From an uncultured Oligoflexia bacterium (GTDB taxonomy: Bacteria > Bdellovibrionota > Bacteriovoracia > Bacteriovoracales > Bacteriovoracaceae): 51,111 nt of DNA. Below are positions 8,991 to 18,824 of this stretch, one piece after another. The DNA lies in the NCBI GenBank assembly GCA_937120495.1, contig CAKZJW010000132.1:1-51111 (forward strand), given 5' to 3'. Under the pieces are notes generated by a model. The model was not told the DNA's origin, did no database searches, and was given only the letters and a program-made list of their open reading frames with translations. Made by a program: the position numbers and the translations under genes. Numbering within the stretch: the stretch's first letter is position 1; every line of letters begins with the position of its first letter.

Positions 8991-9745
8991 CTTAGTTTCC
9001 TCAATTTACTATTTTTAAACTCAACGATGTAGCGATCAACCTTTGAAAATGAACCAACGCCTACCTTTTTGTTGTCAGAGTTCACTATAACCGATTTTCC
9101 GGCTTTAAACATATTTCCATTGGCCAGAGGTGTGTTTGCCATATTGATTTGAATTAGGGGGAGCTTCAGCGCTTTAATTAAGCTATAGGTTTTGTCTTCT
9201 TTTCCATCAGATGTTTTCTCTCCCCATTTGTCCTTATAAGACCAACCCCAATAAGAGGGCCATAAAAGAAGCTGTGGTAGATCCTTTTTATCAAAATACG
9301 CATAGGGCTTATCTTGCATCTCTCTACAGATAAGAACACCAATATCCACTCCTTTAAGACTAAAGCGGCGAGTACTTCTTTTTGGTGTGAGCATGATTGT
9401 CTCGCTTGGAGTCAGACCATATTTATAAATAGTAGAGTCTCCCTTATCATGGTTAAAAACATAACAAGCATTATATATTTTCAATTTTTTCTCTATTAGT
9501 GAGGGGATAAACACACAAATATCCAACTCGTAGGCAAGCTCTTTAATCTTTTCTAAAAACTGCTCAATATACGAGAACTCCATCATCATTGAGTAGGCTC
9601 CGTAACCACTCATGTAGGCTTCTTGGAAACAGACTATATCAACACCTTTTTTGGAAAAGTGCTTTATCGTTTTAACAGCATATTCAAAGTTCTTATCCCA
9701 TCTATGTGAATTTTCGTACTGTACTATGCCTAGCTTTATGCTCAT
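8987..9745 (-). CDS. Carbon-nitrogen hydrolase (nitrilase superfamily)
   Basis: 252 residues covering the complete nitrilase fold. The catalytic triad is visible: Glu42 in 'CFQEAY', Lys108 in 'YKYGL' and the nucleophile Cys140 in 'VLICREMQ'. Members hydrolyse amides or nitriles, or transfer acyl groups, in the cytosol. There is no signal peptide. The closest general match is the omega-amidase/N-carbamoyl-amidase side of the family, but substrate cannot be read from the sequence. It has its own promoter and is coupled to the GNAT gene by a 4-base overlap. AGGAG lies upstream of the ATG. Confidence 0.88.
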   Translation of the reverse strand: MSIKLGIVQYENSHRWDKNFEYAVKTIKHFSKKGVDIVCFQEAYMSGYGAYSMMMEFSYIEQFLEKIKELAYELDICVFIPSLIEKKLKIYNACYVFNHDKGDSTIYKYGLTPSETIMLTPKRSTRRFSLKGVDIGVLICREMQDKPYAYFDKKDLPQLLLWPSYWGWSYKDKWGEKTSDGKEDKTYSLIKALKLPLIQINMANTPLANGNMFKAGKSVIVNSDNKKVGVGSFSKVDRYIVEFKNSKLRKLR

Positions 9746-9763
9746 GAATTCTCCTAAAGCGCG

Positions 9764-9792
9764 ACTATAGCTAAATTGAAAATTATTTTCAA
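9764..9792 (-). promoter_or_regulatory. Promoter of the nitrilase-GNAT pair
   Basis: On the minus strand, TTGAAA (9792-9787) and TATAGT (9769-9764) are separated by exactly 17 bases, close to the sigma70 consensus, with the nitrilase ATG about 18 bases beyond the -10 box. Confidence 0.65.
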
Positions 9793-9884
9793 GCTAAGAA
9801 GCCGTAATTACACATAATTTCTAAAGGTTTCTTATTGAAAGACCGATAGATTAGTTAAGTTATAAGATAATTGAGGAATAAAAT

Positions 9885-10499
9885 ATGGTTAAACTTCTAA
9901 TAGGCCTTCTATGTTTACTTTTAAGTAAGATGGCACTTTCAAAAGCCGCATGTGTTGCAGGTGAGAGTTTAAATACACCAAAAGAAATCAGCAGCCTCTC
10001 CAAAGTTGTGAGAAGAGTTGGGAATGAGTTAAATACAGATGATTCATTAGCTGAAAAGATTTGCGGAGCTGGTTATATAGAATGGCCTAGCACAGATTCT
10101 ATTGGAGGGTTTGAAAAGGCTATTTTAGAGCATATTGGAAAACCTGCTAATGATCCAAATAAAGAAAAACATATATCTAAATTTTTCAATGATAATAACT
10201 CAAAGCTTATTTGTAATGATGATCACGATATTTATATACGTGAAAATGAACATATTCTAAAAAGATCTCTTGCTCTGGGAGAATGGGACTTCTTAGGTTA
10301 TGCAGCTAATAGTTCCAAGTATGAACTCGACTGGAATTTCTATGAAATTGTTGATGGAAAAAAAGAAACAATCTTGGATTACCTTGATATGATTATTGGT
10401 GATGAAGAGCTTGCTTCTGAGTATGATATCCCTGAGCTTAATACATTAGTTAGAGTTTTAGAGGAGTCAGGTGCTAAAAGAGGTAGTCAATTACCTTGA
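9885..10499 (+). CDS. Exported protein of unknown function
   Basis: 204 residues. The N-terminus (Lys3, then a run of Leu/Ile to about residue 19, then Ser-Lys-Ala) is a signal peptide. The mature part is acidic and has about four cysteines; its start contains 'ACVAGESL'. GAGGA sits 7 bases before the ATG. The TGA stop overlaps the TTG start of the next exported gene, so the two are made together. The next protein also begins with a Cys followed shortly by 'GESL', which hints at a shared N-terminal motif. No family recognised. Confidence 0.75.
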   Translation: MVKLLIGLLCLLLSKMALSKAACVAGESLNTPKEISSLSKVVRRVGNELNTDDSLAEKICGAGYIEWPSTDSIGGFEKAILEHIGKPANDPNKEKHISKFFNDNNSKLICNDDHDIYIRENEHILKRSLALGEWDFLGYAANSSKYELDWNFYEIVDGKKETILDYLDMIIGDEELASEYDIPELNTLVRVLEESGAKRGSQLP

Positions 10500-12913
10500 A
10501 AGTTCTAGTCCTTCTCATATTTACTTCTTCAAGTGTAATAGCAGGCTGTCTAGATCTGACTGGTGAATCTCTGCCTATGAATAATTCAATTATTTCAAAG
10601 CTTGGCGGAGTAAAATGTGTAAATGGTGAAACATCAAAATTTTCTAAAGAAGATATCTGTAAGTGTCATACCCAAAACCAAGTCTTAAATTTAAAAGCTA
10701 ATCCTAGATACAAAGAGATAGATCAAGAAGTCGGTAAGCTTCAACTTGAGAGATTTATCAATCAATTTAAAAAAAATATAACAACAACCATTGATAACGC
10801 ATTTTCTGTATCTCAGTTTGTTACAAATGGAAAAAAATTCAAGTCTTGTGATATCAATAAAATGAAATCAATTGAGAAGAAATGTAAAAGTAATCAAAAC
10901 TCTATTTTAGCTAAACATTATCCAGATGAATCAATATTTGGGACATTCTTTAATGATATAAAGGATGAGTACGATCAAAGATTAAGTGAAAAACGCTTAA
11001 AAAAGAAAGGCTATTCTTCTTTAAAGAAGAAGTGTGATATTCCGGATGCAGCTGGATATATGGTAACAGGAGTTCGAGCAAAGGCTTTTACATCAAGTGC
11101 TTATCGTTTATATGGTTTAAGTTCAGAGAATATTACTTTTAATGAGTTTCTTAGAAAGAATAAGTCACTCTTGCAAAAAGAATTTAATATATCTTCAAAA
11201 GACTTTACAAAGAATACTAACTACATAATTAACAATCCAGCATTTAAAGAACTTCTAGAAAGTAAAAAAAATGTAAAATTAGATATTGAACAAAGTATCT
11301 TGAACCAAGCATCTGCTATTGAAATGAAATGTGCAAAATCAGTTGAAAAACTTGAAGAAGTACTGTGCTTAGATAAGTCAAAGCCATTAAAGTCTTCTAT
11401 CAAGGTATATAAAGATATTGGAATGGCAGATAGTGAGTTAAAGGATGACTTGAACGTTACGAAAAAAGATGAACAAGTGAATAAAAGTAGATTTGATATT
11501 GAAATGTTAAATCAAGTTCGATCTGAGCATATGTGTGAAAATGAAACAGGAAAAGATATTGCTGATGATGTATTTTATTTAGCTCAAAAGTTAAAACCAA
11601 ACCTTACTAAAGAGCTCTTTCGCAGTCAGCGTCAAAAATCTTTAAAAAAGAGTACTAAGGAAAGATATATTTATGATTCATACTCTGCTGTAAAAAAACT
11701 TTGTAAATACAACCCAAACTTTAAACAAGGTTACAAAGATGAAAAATGTGAAGACGGTTCTTTGAGAACTGTTTGCATGGACTTGTTTAATTATATAAAT
11801 ATTGCCGACCAAGATAAAATGCTTACTAAGCTTGATTCAAGTGGAAATCCCGTTATTAAAGATGGTGAAATTCAGCAGGTCGAAAATCCAAATTATATAA
11901 ATTTAGATGACACCATTAATACTCTATACGGAAAAAAATCTTTTGTTGGAAGTTTCTTTAATCCAGAAGAGGAAACGCAGACGGAAGTTAATAAAGAAAA
12001 ATTATCCAGCAGTGGAAGTTCGGGAGCAACTAGCACACAAGGTGTAAAGTTTAACCCTCAGTCTAAAAAGTCAGCTGCAATTCGTGGTCGCGGAACTAGT
12101 AGAGGGAGTACATCTGATTCAAGGCTTTCAGACTCATCTGGGAGTTCTTTTTCTTCAGGTTCGGGTAGTGCTGCACCAACAAAAACACAAAGATATAGAA
12201 CTAAAGTTAAAAATAAAATGGATGAACTTTATAAACACCTCTCTGATCGAGTAACTAGGTTAAAAGGTAAAGGACAAACTTTTAACCCTTCAAATACCAC
12301 CTCTAGTGGTGCGTCTTTTTCTAACACCACTCCTTCACAAGGAAATTCAATTCAAAAATTTGATTCATTTGCTGATAATTCAGAAAATGAATATAATGAA
12401 GCTTTAAATGAAACAATGAATAACACAAATAAATTAGACAATAGTTCAGGAGCGAAAAGAGGACTTGCGAGTCTTCCATCTGGAGCAAATGATAAAGCAC
12501 GAACTGACTTCCATGATAGAATTAATCCATTAACAGGGCTTCGAAATCCAGGTCTTGGAGAGGGAAATGTAGGTGAGTTGAGTGAAATTAAGCTTTTTGG
12601 TGTCCTGGAGGATGACCTTACAGCAATAGACCCTGCGCTTATGATTAACATAGATCCTGAACAAGAAGAAATCCTGAAAAAGCTTAAGAGTTTGATTCAA
12701 CTAAAGAAGCCTTTCTATATTAGTAAGCGTGGAGATCATAGATACAGATTCTTAGTCAAGTATATTGATGGTAAATATGTTGTTGAAGACGAAAAAGACT
12801 TAACAAGAGAATACGCTAACTTTAATAAGGAAGAGTATTTGAAGTTTAAGAAGAATATAGAGAAGTCGCTTAATTCAGAAAAATTGAGTTCCCTAGAGTT
12901 ACCAAAGAAGTAG
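10496..12913 (+). CDS. Large exported, Ser/Gly-rich protein of unknown function
   Basis: 805 residues starting at TTG in the arrangement TTGA with the previous stop. The N-terminus is a short signal sequence ending 'VIAGC', which could be a lipobox (Cys18), so it may be a lipoprotein. Residues 20-450 are Lys-rich and helical with scattered cysteines that could form disulfides. Residues about 500-640 are a low-complexity Ser/Gly/Thr linker. The final 150 residues form another compact region containing 'DRINPLTGLRNPG'. No enzyme motif recognised. Coupling to the preceding small exported protein suggests the two act together. Confidence 0.75.
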   Translation: MKVLVLLIFTSSSVIAGCLDLTGESLPMNNSIISKLGGVKCVNGETSKFSKEDICKCHTQNQVLNLKANPRYKEIDQEVGKLQLERFINQFKKNITTTIDNAFSVSQFVTNGKKFKSCDINKMKSIEKKCKSNQNSILAKHYPDESIFGTFFNDIKDEYDQRLSEKRLKKKGYSSLKKKCDIPDAAGYMVTGVRAKAFTSSAYRLYGLSSENITFNEFLRKNKSLLQKEFNISSKDFTKNTNYIINNPAFKELLESKKNVKLDIEQSILNQASAIEMKCAKSVEKLEEVLCLDKSKPLKSSIKVYKDIGMADSELKDDLNVTKKDEQVNKSRFDIEMLNQVRSEHMCENETGKDIADDVFYLAQKLKPNLTKELFRSQRQKSLKKSTKERYIYDSYSAVKKLCKYNPNFKQGYKDEKCEDGSLRTVCMDLFNYINIADQDKMLTKLDSSGNPVIKDGEIQQVENPNYINLDDTINTLYGKKSFVGSFFNPEEETQTEVNKEKLSSSGSSGATSTQGVKFNPQSKKSAAIRGRGTSRGSTSDSRLSDSSGSSFSSGSGSAAPTKTQRYRTKVKNKMDELYKHLSDRVTRLKGKGQTFNPSNTTSSGASFSNTTPSQGNSIQKFDSFADNSENEYNEALNETMNNTNKLDNSSGAKRGLASLPSGANDKARTDFHDRINPLTGLRNPGLGEGNVGELSEIKLFGVLEDDLTAIDPALMINIDPEQEEILKKLKSLIQLKKPFYISKRGDHRYRFLVKYIDGKYVVEDEKDLTREYANFNKEEYLKFKKNIEKSLNSEKLSSLELPKK

Positions 12914-13118
12914 ATTATAACGAGCTTTCAGCTCAAGATTACAGAATATTTGTATTTAAATAAGACTAGTTCTTCGAGCATCAAATTAATCTAGAACTGT
13001 TGATTTCCTTTACAAGAAATGAGTAATTGAACAGTTATTTAATGTGATTTTGAAGACTTAACTCGTGGTTAAGTGGAATCCACTTTGCATATTTATAGAG
13101 ATTAACTATGGAGGTAAA

Positions 13119-14294
13119 GTGAAAGGGTTTAACCGATTAGCAAATACAGACTTTGTACTTCAAGATTTTGAAGTAGGCTGTAACATGAACTTATATCAAG
13201 ATAAGAATGAACTAATAGACTTTGCTTCCTCTGAGTACTTGGGTCTTTCAACTGATATCAGAAAAGAAGACCTAGTCAACGTCAAGAAGGTTGGACTTCG
13301 AAATGGCTGGAGTCGCATCTCAGGAAACACTAGCGTAACTTATGGGCTTGAGAGGGACTTGTCAGCATTTTTGGGCTTCGAAGCTACACGGCTGGCACAA
13401 TCTATATCTTTAATTAATGTTACAATATTTAGTGCTTTATCTAAGGTCTATCACTTTTATCTATTCGATAAAGATGTGCATATCACTTTAAAGATGGGCT
13501 TAAGAACAATAAAAAAAGATCAAGTTGTATCTTTCGAAAACAATAATCTAGTGGAACTTGAAAGCATTTTAAAACAGAGGCCTATGGCTGAGAAGAAAAT
13601 AATTGTAATTGACGGCGTATATTCTATGCGTGGGGAAGTTGCTAGCATTGAAAAGCTTCAATTACTATTAGAGAAATACAATTGTGACTTGTTGATTGAT
13701 GATGCCCATGGTTTTGGAGTCATTGGATATAATGGAAGAGGAGTTGCATCTAGAATAACAACAGCTTTAAAAAAACGAACAATATACATTGCAAGCTTTT
13801 CAAAGTGTGCGTCAAACCCAGTTGGATTTGTGTCTTCAAGTAAAGAGTTATGTGAAAAACTAGATCTTTCAGCACCATTCTTAATCTACTCAGGGCCACC
13901 TTCAAACTTACATGTATTAATTTCGAATAGACATCTTAACTCCTTTGAGACGGAAGAATTTAAACTTAAAAGAGAGCTTCTTTTTGAATCATCCAAAGAT
14001 ATACATAGGTTTTTGTTTGAAAATGATATCAAATATCTCTCTACTTCTGGCTTTCCGATTATTTCAATGTGTATACATCCAGAATACCTTGAGGCAATCA
14101 TCACGAGTCTTAAAAGTTCTGGAATATTTGCAAAACCAGCAATCTTTCCAGTTGTTCAGAAAGGAGATGAGGTAATAAGGTTTACTTTAACGGTAAATAA
14201 CTGTCAAAATGGAATTCCAAAGCTTAAAGCAGCAATTCTTCGAGTGAAAGAGTATACTCGACGTTGGAAAAGTGCAATTGAGATTTCAGTATGA
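13119..14294 (+). CDS. PLP-dependent acyl-CoA condensing enzyme, AONS/KBL/CqsA-like
   Basis: 391 residues from GTG 13119, chosen because GGAGGT lies at 13110-13115; an in-frame GTG at 13065 has no such site and would add 18 unlikely residues. The fold is alpha-oxoamine synthase: acyl-CoA plus an amino acid gives an aminoketone. Numbered from 13119, His121 (PLP stacking), Asp194 and His197 in 'DDAHGFG', and the PLP Lys229 in 'SFSKCAS' are all present. The loop that is usually 'GSGGSR' is changed to 'NGWSRISGNT', and 'TSMPP' is changed to 'SGPPS', so it is not an ordinary BioF or Kbl. No other biotin or threonine gene is nearby. First gene of a six-gene overlapping cluster. Confidence 0.85.
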   Translation: MKGFNRLANTDFVLQDFEVGCNMNLYQDKNELIDFASSEYLGLSTDIRKEDLVNVKKVGLRNGWSRISGNTSVTYGLERDLSAFLGFEATRLAQSISLINVTIFSALSKVYHFYLFDKDVHITLKMGLRTIKKDQVVSFENNNLVELESILKQRPMAEKKIIVIDGVYSMRGEVASIEKLQLLLEKYNCDLLIDDAHGFGVIGYNGRGVASRITTALKKRTIYIASFSKCASNPVGFVSSSKELCEKLDLSAPFLIYSGPPSNLHVLISNRHLNSFETEEFKLKRELLFESSKDIHRFLFENDIKYLSTSGFPIISMCIHPEYLEAIITSLKSSGIFAKPAIFPVVQKGDEVIRFTLTVNNCQNGIPKLKAAILRVKEYTRRWKSAIEISV

Positions 14295-15412
14295 ACAACA
14301 CAGGAATCCCAGATAGCTTTCTTGCAGAAAATGAAAAACAAATATTTGTAAAAAAATCATTTAATGAGATTCTGGTTAATCTATACAGCCAAATATTCGA
14401 ATTATTAAAAAATAGAGATACCATTTTGAACTCAAAAGAGTTGTCTTATGTAGAAAGCTTTGTTGATAGAGTTGATCTATCATCTTTAGATATCAAGGAT
14501 ATCGTTGCTAGGCCTGATGCTGTCATAGTTGATAGAGATTTAAAAATATTTGAACTAAATACAACAACATCTATTGGTGGAACATTAACTTTTTCGAAAA
14601 TTTTGAAATTTTATAAAAGTGATAGGATGACACCCCTAGAAGCGCAATCAGAACACCTGAGTCTAATTTCTAATGATAAGCAAATAGTTACATGGAGATT
14701 AAATAAAGTTGATGAATATACAGACGAGGAACTTGAGATAGAAAGTATTTTATCAAAAAAGCACAAAGTTAGATATAATTGTATGAAGTCTATCAAAGAT
14801 TTAAATTCAGAAATGATCTCTAACATATCTGAAACTATATTCTATAGAACTATTTCAACCTCTGAATCAAATGAATGCAAAAGAGACATCTATAATGTTG
14901 AGAAGGAGATTCCAGCAAATTCAATTTTTCTTCCAGTAGAGATTTCAGATCTTTTAACAAGTAAAATCTTTTTTTCAATTATATCCAAGTATATTGACTC
15001 AAGTAATGTAGTCGAATCTGAATGGATAACTGCAGAAATAAATTCAGAAAAAATTAATAAATTTAAAAAAGATAAGAATGCATTATTGATAAAAAAAGAG
15101 TTATCTAATCAAGGTAAGGACGTATTTGTTGGTAAAGAATTAACTCAAGAAAAGTGGAACTTACTTATTGAAGATGCCATTTCTTCTGAAAAATACATTA
15201 TTCAGCGTGTTTATGAATCCTTCGAAGAGGAGTGGATTATAGATTCAAAAAAAGTTAAAGCGAAGTATATTGTAAGTCCATATTTCTTTGGAGGCTTCTC
15301 TGGTGGTAATGTCGCAAGAATTAGGCTCGATGAAAAATTAATTGCTGTTCTTCCCGGAGTAACAAATACTGCTGTAGGCAGTATTAATGATAGGGTAGTA
15401 AAAAATGAATAG
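14291..15412 (+). CDS. ATP-grasp-like amide ligase (divergent)
   Basis: 373 residues. Two regions recall circularly permuted ATP-grasp enzymes: 'RPDAVIVDRDLKIFELNTT' followed by 'SIGG' near residues 89-110, and 'LIKKELSNQGKDVFVGKEL' followed by a 'YIIQRVYE' segment near residues 260-300. The latter matches the ATP-binding Lys plus glycine-loop pattern. Such enzymes join a carboxylate to an amine using ATP. Overlap with the AONS-like gene is ATGA (4 bases), so the product of that enzyme, an amine, is a plausible substrate. The assignment is by motif resemblance; a structure prediction would decide. Confidence 0.55.
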   Translation: MNNTGIPDSFLAENEKQIFVKKSFNEILVNLYSQIFELLKNRDTILNSKELSYVESFVDRVDLSSLDIKDIVARPDAVIVDRDLKIFELNTTTSIGGTLTFSKILKFYKSDRMTPLEAQSEHLSLISNDKQIVTWRLNKVDEYTDEELEIESILSKKHKVRYNCMKSIKDLNSEMISNISETIFYRTISTSESNECKRDIYNVEKEIPANSIFLPVEISDLLTSKIFFSIISKYIDSSNVVESEWITAEINSEKINKFKKDKNALLIKKELSNQGKDVFVGKELTQEKWNLLIEDAISSEKYIIQRVYESFEEEWIIDSKKVKAKYIVSPYFFGGFSGGNVARIRLDEKLIAVLPGVTNTAVGSINDRVVKNE

Positions 15413-16550
15413 CTATAGGCCTCTAATTCCTCATTTGTTATTTTGTTTTATTATTTGGGTTGTATATTCAAAGCTTCCAGCTCTAGAGGTACAGACAATA
15501 CAGAAAAGTACATATTTGACTTTAATAGGAGTTATAAAGTATCTACCTATCTTTTTGTTTTCGTCTTACTTCTCTCATAAAATCTCGACAACATTGACGA
15601 AAAAAAACGTAATTCAAATTTTATTACTTGTTTATATCATAAGCGCAGGAATCTTAAAGCTTTTACCATCTGATATTTCGGTGTTAGGTACTCTTATTCT
15701 TGTATCGTTGTTTTCCCTTATATATGAGCCAGTTTTTGATACAATAAAAGCAACAATTGCTAATAAAACACAAGACTTCTTTTCCGTTAACGCTTTGAGC
15801 TCACTAATGAGAACTTCAATGAGGTTCTTGGCTCCACTAATAGTGGTCGTTCCAATAATTGATGTAAACATATCTTCAAATTTTTCCACATTTGTTTTCG
15901 CATTCTTTGCTGCTTTTCTCATTATATTTTCTTTTCTTTTACCTCGATTTGAAGTGGAGATGAAGGGGGAGGATATATCGTATGTAGAATCATTTAAATC
16001 AATTTTAAGAAATCCTCTTTGTCGTTATTTATTATTGATATATTCAATCTTTTATTTATCAGTGAATTATTTAGAGTACTTTGCTTTATTGTTACCTCCA
16101 AACGAAGTTGATCAAGTTGGATTTTATTACTCAGCTCTTGGGCTAGGTTTTATGGCATCAAATTTATTTATTTTGAAGTTTAAATCTTTAATTAAAAATG
16201 AGGCAGAAGTTCTTAAATTTACACTTGTACTGACTGGGTTGAGTCTGATTTCATTATCATTCGTTGGAAAAGATTTTCATTTGATTTTTATTTTTATGAT
16301 GGGAGTTGGAAATGGACTGTCTGTTCCTGTGGCAACGACTATTATGCAAAAAAACTTAAAACTGTCTGAGTTGTCAATGTTGAGCGGTGTCGTAGATACT
16401 GTTACGAATTTTTGTGCAATATTATCAATCGGTATAGGTTGGCTCTTGTTAGAGTTTTTTACTGTGAGTGCTGTGTTTTTAGTAGATGGCATAATCATCG
16501 TAAGCGGAGCTATTTATTGGCATGTTGTTGTACAAAAGGATTTAAAATGA
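15405..16550 (+). CDS. MFS-type membrane transporter
   Basis: 381 residues, hydrophobic throughout, with about 10-12 predicted membrane helices and a charged central loop near residues 175-205 separating two halves, as in major facilitator proteins. It overlaps the ligase gene by 8 bases and the GNAT gene by 4. Since the surrounding genes make and modify a small molecule, export of that product is the likely job. No substrate motif is recognisable. Confidence 0.75.
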   Translation: MNSYRPLIPHLLFCFIIWVVYSKLPALEVQTIQKSTYLTLIGVIKYLPIFLFSSYFSHKISTTLTKKNVIQILLLVYIISAGILKLLPSDISVLGTLILVSLFSLIYEPVFDTIKATIANKTQDFFSVNALSSLMRTSMRFLAPLIVVVPIIDVNISSNFSTFVFAFFAAFLIIFSFLLPRFEVEMKGEDISYVESFKSILRNPLCRYLLLIYSIFYLSVNYLEYFALLLPPNEVDQVGFYYSALGLGFMASNLFILKFKSLIKNEAEVLKFTLVLTGLSLISLSFVGKDFHLIFIFMMGVGNGLSVPVATTIMQKNLKLSELSMLSGVVDTVTNFCAILSIGIGWLLLEFFTVSAVFLVDGIIIVSGAIYWHVVVQKDLK

Positions 16551-17293
16551 AGCACTGGTATGATGCAGAAGAATCCTTCTTGAATATTTTTTGCAATAAA
16601 AAAGAAACCGATAGTCTGTTACATTATTCTTGGATGGATGGGCCTTGGAGTAAATTTAATTTCTTGCGCCTTAAAGGTGATTCAGTGGATCAAGCTATAT
16701 CTGAAGAGATAAAGGATGTAGTCTTAAAAAATAATAAAGCTGGGCTGTCAACATACTTTAAATGCTCAAAACTTCCTCCGAATTTAGTCAAAAGTTCGAA
16801 TTTATCCTTTGAAAAGGTCGGCATACCTATTGTGCACTCAAGTAACAAATCTTGTAATTTTATAAAGGACAAAATTGAGGGATCTGAATTAGTGAGAGTT
16901 GATTCTCTAGAGATGTTCAAACAGTGGTGGTTAATCAATTCTGATGGAAGGGGGCGTGAGAAGCCTTTTGATTCGGTTATTTTTAAAAAACTTTCTGAAC
17001 TAAATTTAAAAGAGAATCACAGCTTTTATATCTTAACTTATAAGGGAGTACCTGTCACATCGTTTGCAGTCACTTCTATTGAGGGAGGGTATAATTGTTG
17101 GGGGCTAGCCACAGTTACAACACATCAGAAAAAAGGATTTGCGGCAGAAGTGTATAATTTGTTTTCTAGGCAGATTGAAGAATCAGTGTTGTTGTATGGG
17201 CAAAATAATCTTAATTCATATTTCTTAAATTGCAGAAAGAAAAAGAGTTGTTTTAATAGGTATCTAGTCGAGAGTTGCTATGAAATATTATAG
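16547..17293 (+). CDS. GNAT-type acyltransferase
   Basis: 248 residues from ATG 16547. AAAGGA at 16535-16540 and the ATGA overlap with the transporter stop favour this start over a longer frame that would run into the transporter gene. The C-terminal half contains the acyl-CoA-binding element 'THQKKGFAAEVY' after a beta-strand pair, typical of GNAT motif A. The N-terminal half is specific to this protein. It may acylate the cluster's product. Start overlap 4 bases, end overlap 14 bases with the solute-binding protein. Confidence 0.7.
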   Translation: MKHWYDAEESFLNIFCNKKETDSLLHYSWMDGPWSKFNFLRLKGDSVDQAISEEIKDVVLKNNKAGLSTYFKCSKLPPNLVKSSNLSFEKVGIPIVHSSNKSCNFIKDKIEGSELVRVDSLEMFKQWWLINSDGRGREKPFDSVIFKKLSELNLKENHSFYILTYKGVPVTSFAVTSIEGGYNCWGLATVTTHQKKGFAAEVYNLFSRQIEESVLLYGQNNLNSYFLNCRKKKSCFNRYLVESCYEIL

Positions 17294-18824
17294 AAAACTT
17301 GGGCTCTTTTTTTTCTTTACGGTTCTTCTGTTGATTGTAAGTTGTGAGAGATCATCTAAGAAACTATATATACCATTTAACACGCAGATCTCGAAAATTT
17401 GTCCTGGTGGAATAACGGCTCAGAATTGGGTGTCACTTTCACTTCAGATAAACGAAACTCTTTTTTCTCTGAATAAATATGGTGAAATTCGCCCGCTGTT
17501 AATTGATGATTGGGAGGTGAATAAATCTCGAGATGAGTACAAGTTTAAGTTGAAAAAAGGAATACTGTTTCACAATTCTAAGGAGTTAGTGAGTAACGAT
17601 GTAATATACTCTTATAGAAAAATGAAGGAGAATAAAGCCTTGCATACTTCTTCAAAATTTATAGGTAAAATATTGAATATTTCTTATATTAACAAATATG
17701 AGTTTTCTATTAAACTTAAAGAAGCATTGCCAGATTTTTTGTTTTTTTTAGCGAGCTCTTCGTTGAGGATTTATCCTGACAATATGTTTGAAAATGAACC
17801 TGATTGTAGTAAGCAGTGGGTTGGGACAGGAGCATTTTTCTTAGATCTAATTAGTGATAAATCAATTGTACTAAAGCGTTTTGATCGTTATCGAGAGAAG
17901 CATGGAGTTACTGAGCTGCATTTTGTGTCGACGAAAGGTTCTAGTCTTGAAAGGAAAAAGAAGCAACTAAAGATGTTTCATGATAAGAGAATCGACTTAA
18001 TGCATATTGATAGAGGGGAAGTAGAAGATTATAAGAAGAATAAACTTTTGAAAGTATCATCTCATCCAATATTGGGGTCTTTCTTTGTGGGGTTTGATAT
18101 GAATAATCCTGTTTTCCAGAATAAAAATTTAAGATTAGCTATCTTTCACTCAATAGACAGGGCTGCTATTATTAAATCTTATAAAGTTCCAAAAAAATTA
18201 ATACCAGACTCAATATTACCATTTGGAGTTTCTGGATATGTGGCAGCCTCAACTCCATCGTTTAATATTAAATTAGCTAAAAGATACTTAAGTAAAATTG
18301 AGAAAAATAATCTTCCGTTGGCTAAAGATTTTAAAATTATAGTCCCAAAAAACTTCCACCCTATGGGAGTCCATGCAATAAAAATTATAAATAAAGGGTT
18401 GAGGGAGTTAAAGCTACCTAAGATAACGTACACTGAACTCAATGAAGATTATGGAAAAGGTAATATCGGAAATTACTATAGCTATTTGCAAAAAAACAAT
18501 TTTAACTTGTATATTAGAGGTATGATCTTTGATATTCCTTCTAGTTTTTTTATGTTGCATGGAGTATATAGTGAAAAGTCCAGTCTGAATTTCGGTAGAA
18601 TTAAAAATGCGAAAATCCAAAATATTTTTAAAGATATAACCTTAAAAGGTAAAAAATGGGATAGGTCTGTTACAAGAGAAATGATTAATATTACATCTCA
18701 GGAGCGTTATATAATTCCGCTTGGAAATCTATTTAATAATGTGATTATGAGAAGGGATAAAAATTTACATTACCAGGCTATATCTCCTCTTTATATAAGG
18801 TACAAGGACTTTCTTGAAAAATAA
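17280..18824 (+). CDS. Peptide-type solute-binding lipoprotein (SBP_bac_5 family)
   Basis: 514 residues, the usual size of DppA/OppA proteins. The signal peptide ends at the lipobox I-V-S-C (Cys22). The family region 'LRPLLIDDWEV...YKFKLKKGILFHN' type (about residues 70-105) and the later 'NKNLRLAIFHSIDRAAIIKSY' are characteristic. No ABC permease or ATPase gene is in the window, so it is not part of a complete importer here. It overlaps the downstream kinase gene by 11 bases, suggesting it binds a ligand and presents it to that kinase, or simply scavenges the cluster's product. Confidence 0.85.
   Translation: MKYYRKLGLFFFFTVLLLIVSCERSSKKLYIPFNTQISKICPGGITAQNWVSLSLQINETLFSLNKYGEIRPLLIDDWEVNKSRDEYKFKLKKGILFHNSKELVSNDVIYSYRKMKENKALHTSSKFIGKILNISYINKYEFSIKLKEALPDFLFFLASSSLRIYPDNMFENEPDCSKQWVGTGAFFLDLISDKSIVLKRFDRYREKHGVTELHFVSTKGSSLERKKKQLKMFHDKRIDLMHIDRGEVEDYKKNKLLKVSSHPILGSFFVGFDMNNPVFQNKNLRLAIFHSIDRAAIIKSYKVPKKLIPDSILPFGVSGYVAASTPSFNIKLAKRYLSKIEKNNLPLAKDFKIIVPKNFHPMGVHAIKIINKGLRELKLPKITYTELNEDYGKGNIGNYYSYLQKNNFNLYIRGMIFDIPSSFFMLHGVYSEKSSLNFGRIKNAKIQNIFKDITLKGKKWDRSVTREMINITSQERYIIPLGNLFNNVIMRRDKNLHYQAISPLYIRYKDFLEK

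Noticed and set aside
12922..12934. GAGCT-TTC-AGCTC hairpin as terminator after the Ser/Gly-rich exported protein gene
   Set aside because: The loop is 3 bases, the stem 5 bp, and no U-tract follows.
13065..13118. Longer N-terminus for the AONS-like enzyme from GTG 13065
   Set aside because: The 18 added residues have no family match, and GGAGGT lies immediately before the GTG at 13119.
13119..14294. Assignment as biotin gene bioF
   Set aside because: No other biotin gene is nearby, and the substrate loops differ from those of BioF.
16412..16546. 45-residue N-terminal extension of the GNAT protein
   Set aside because: It lies wholly inside the transporter gene in another frame and is Cys/Arg-rich nonsense; ATG 16547 has a good ribosome binding site.
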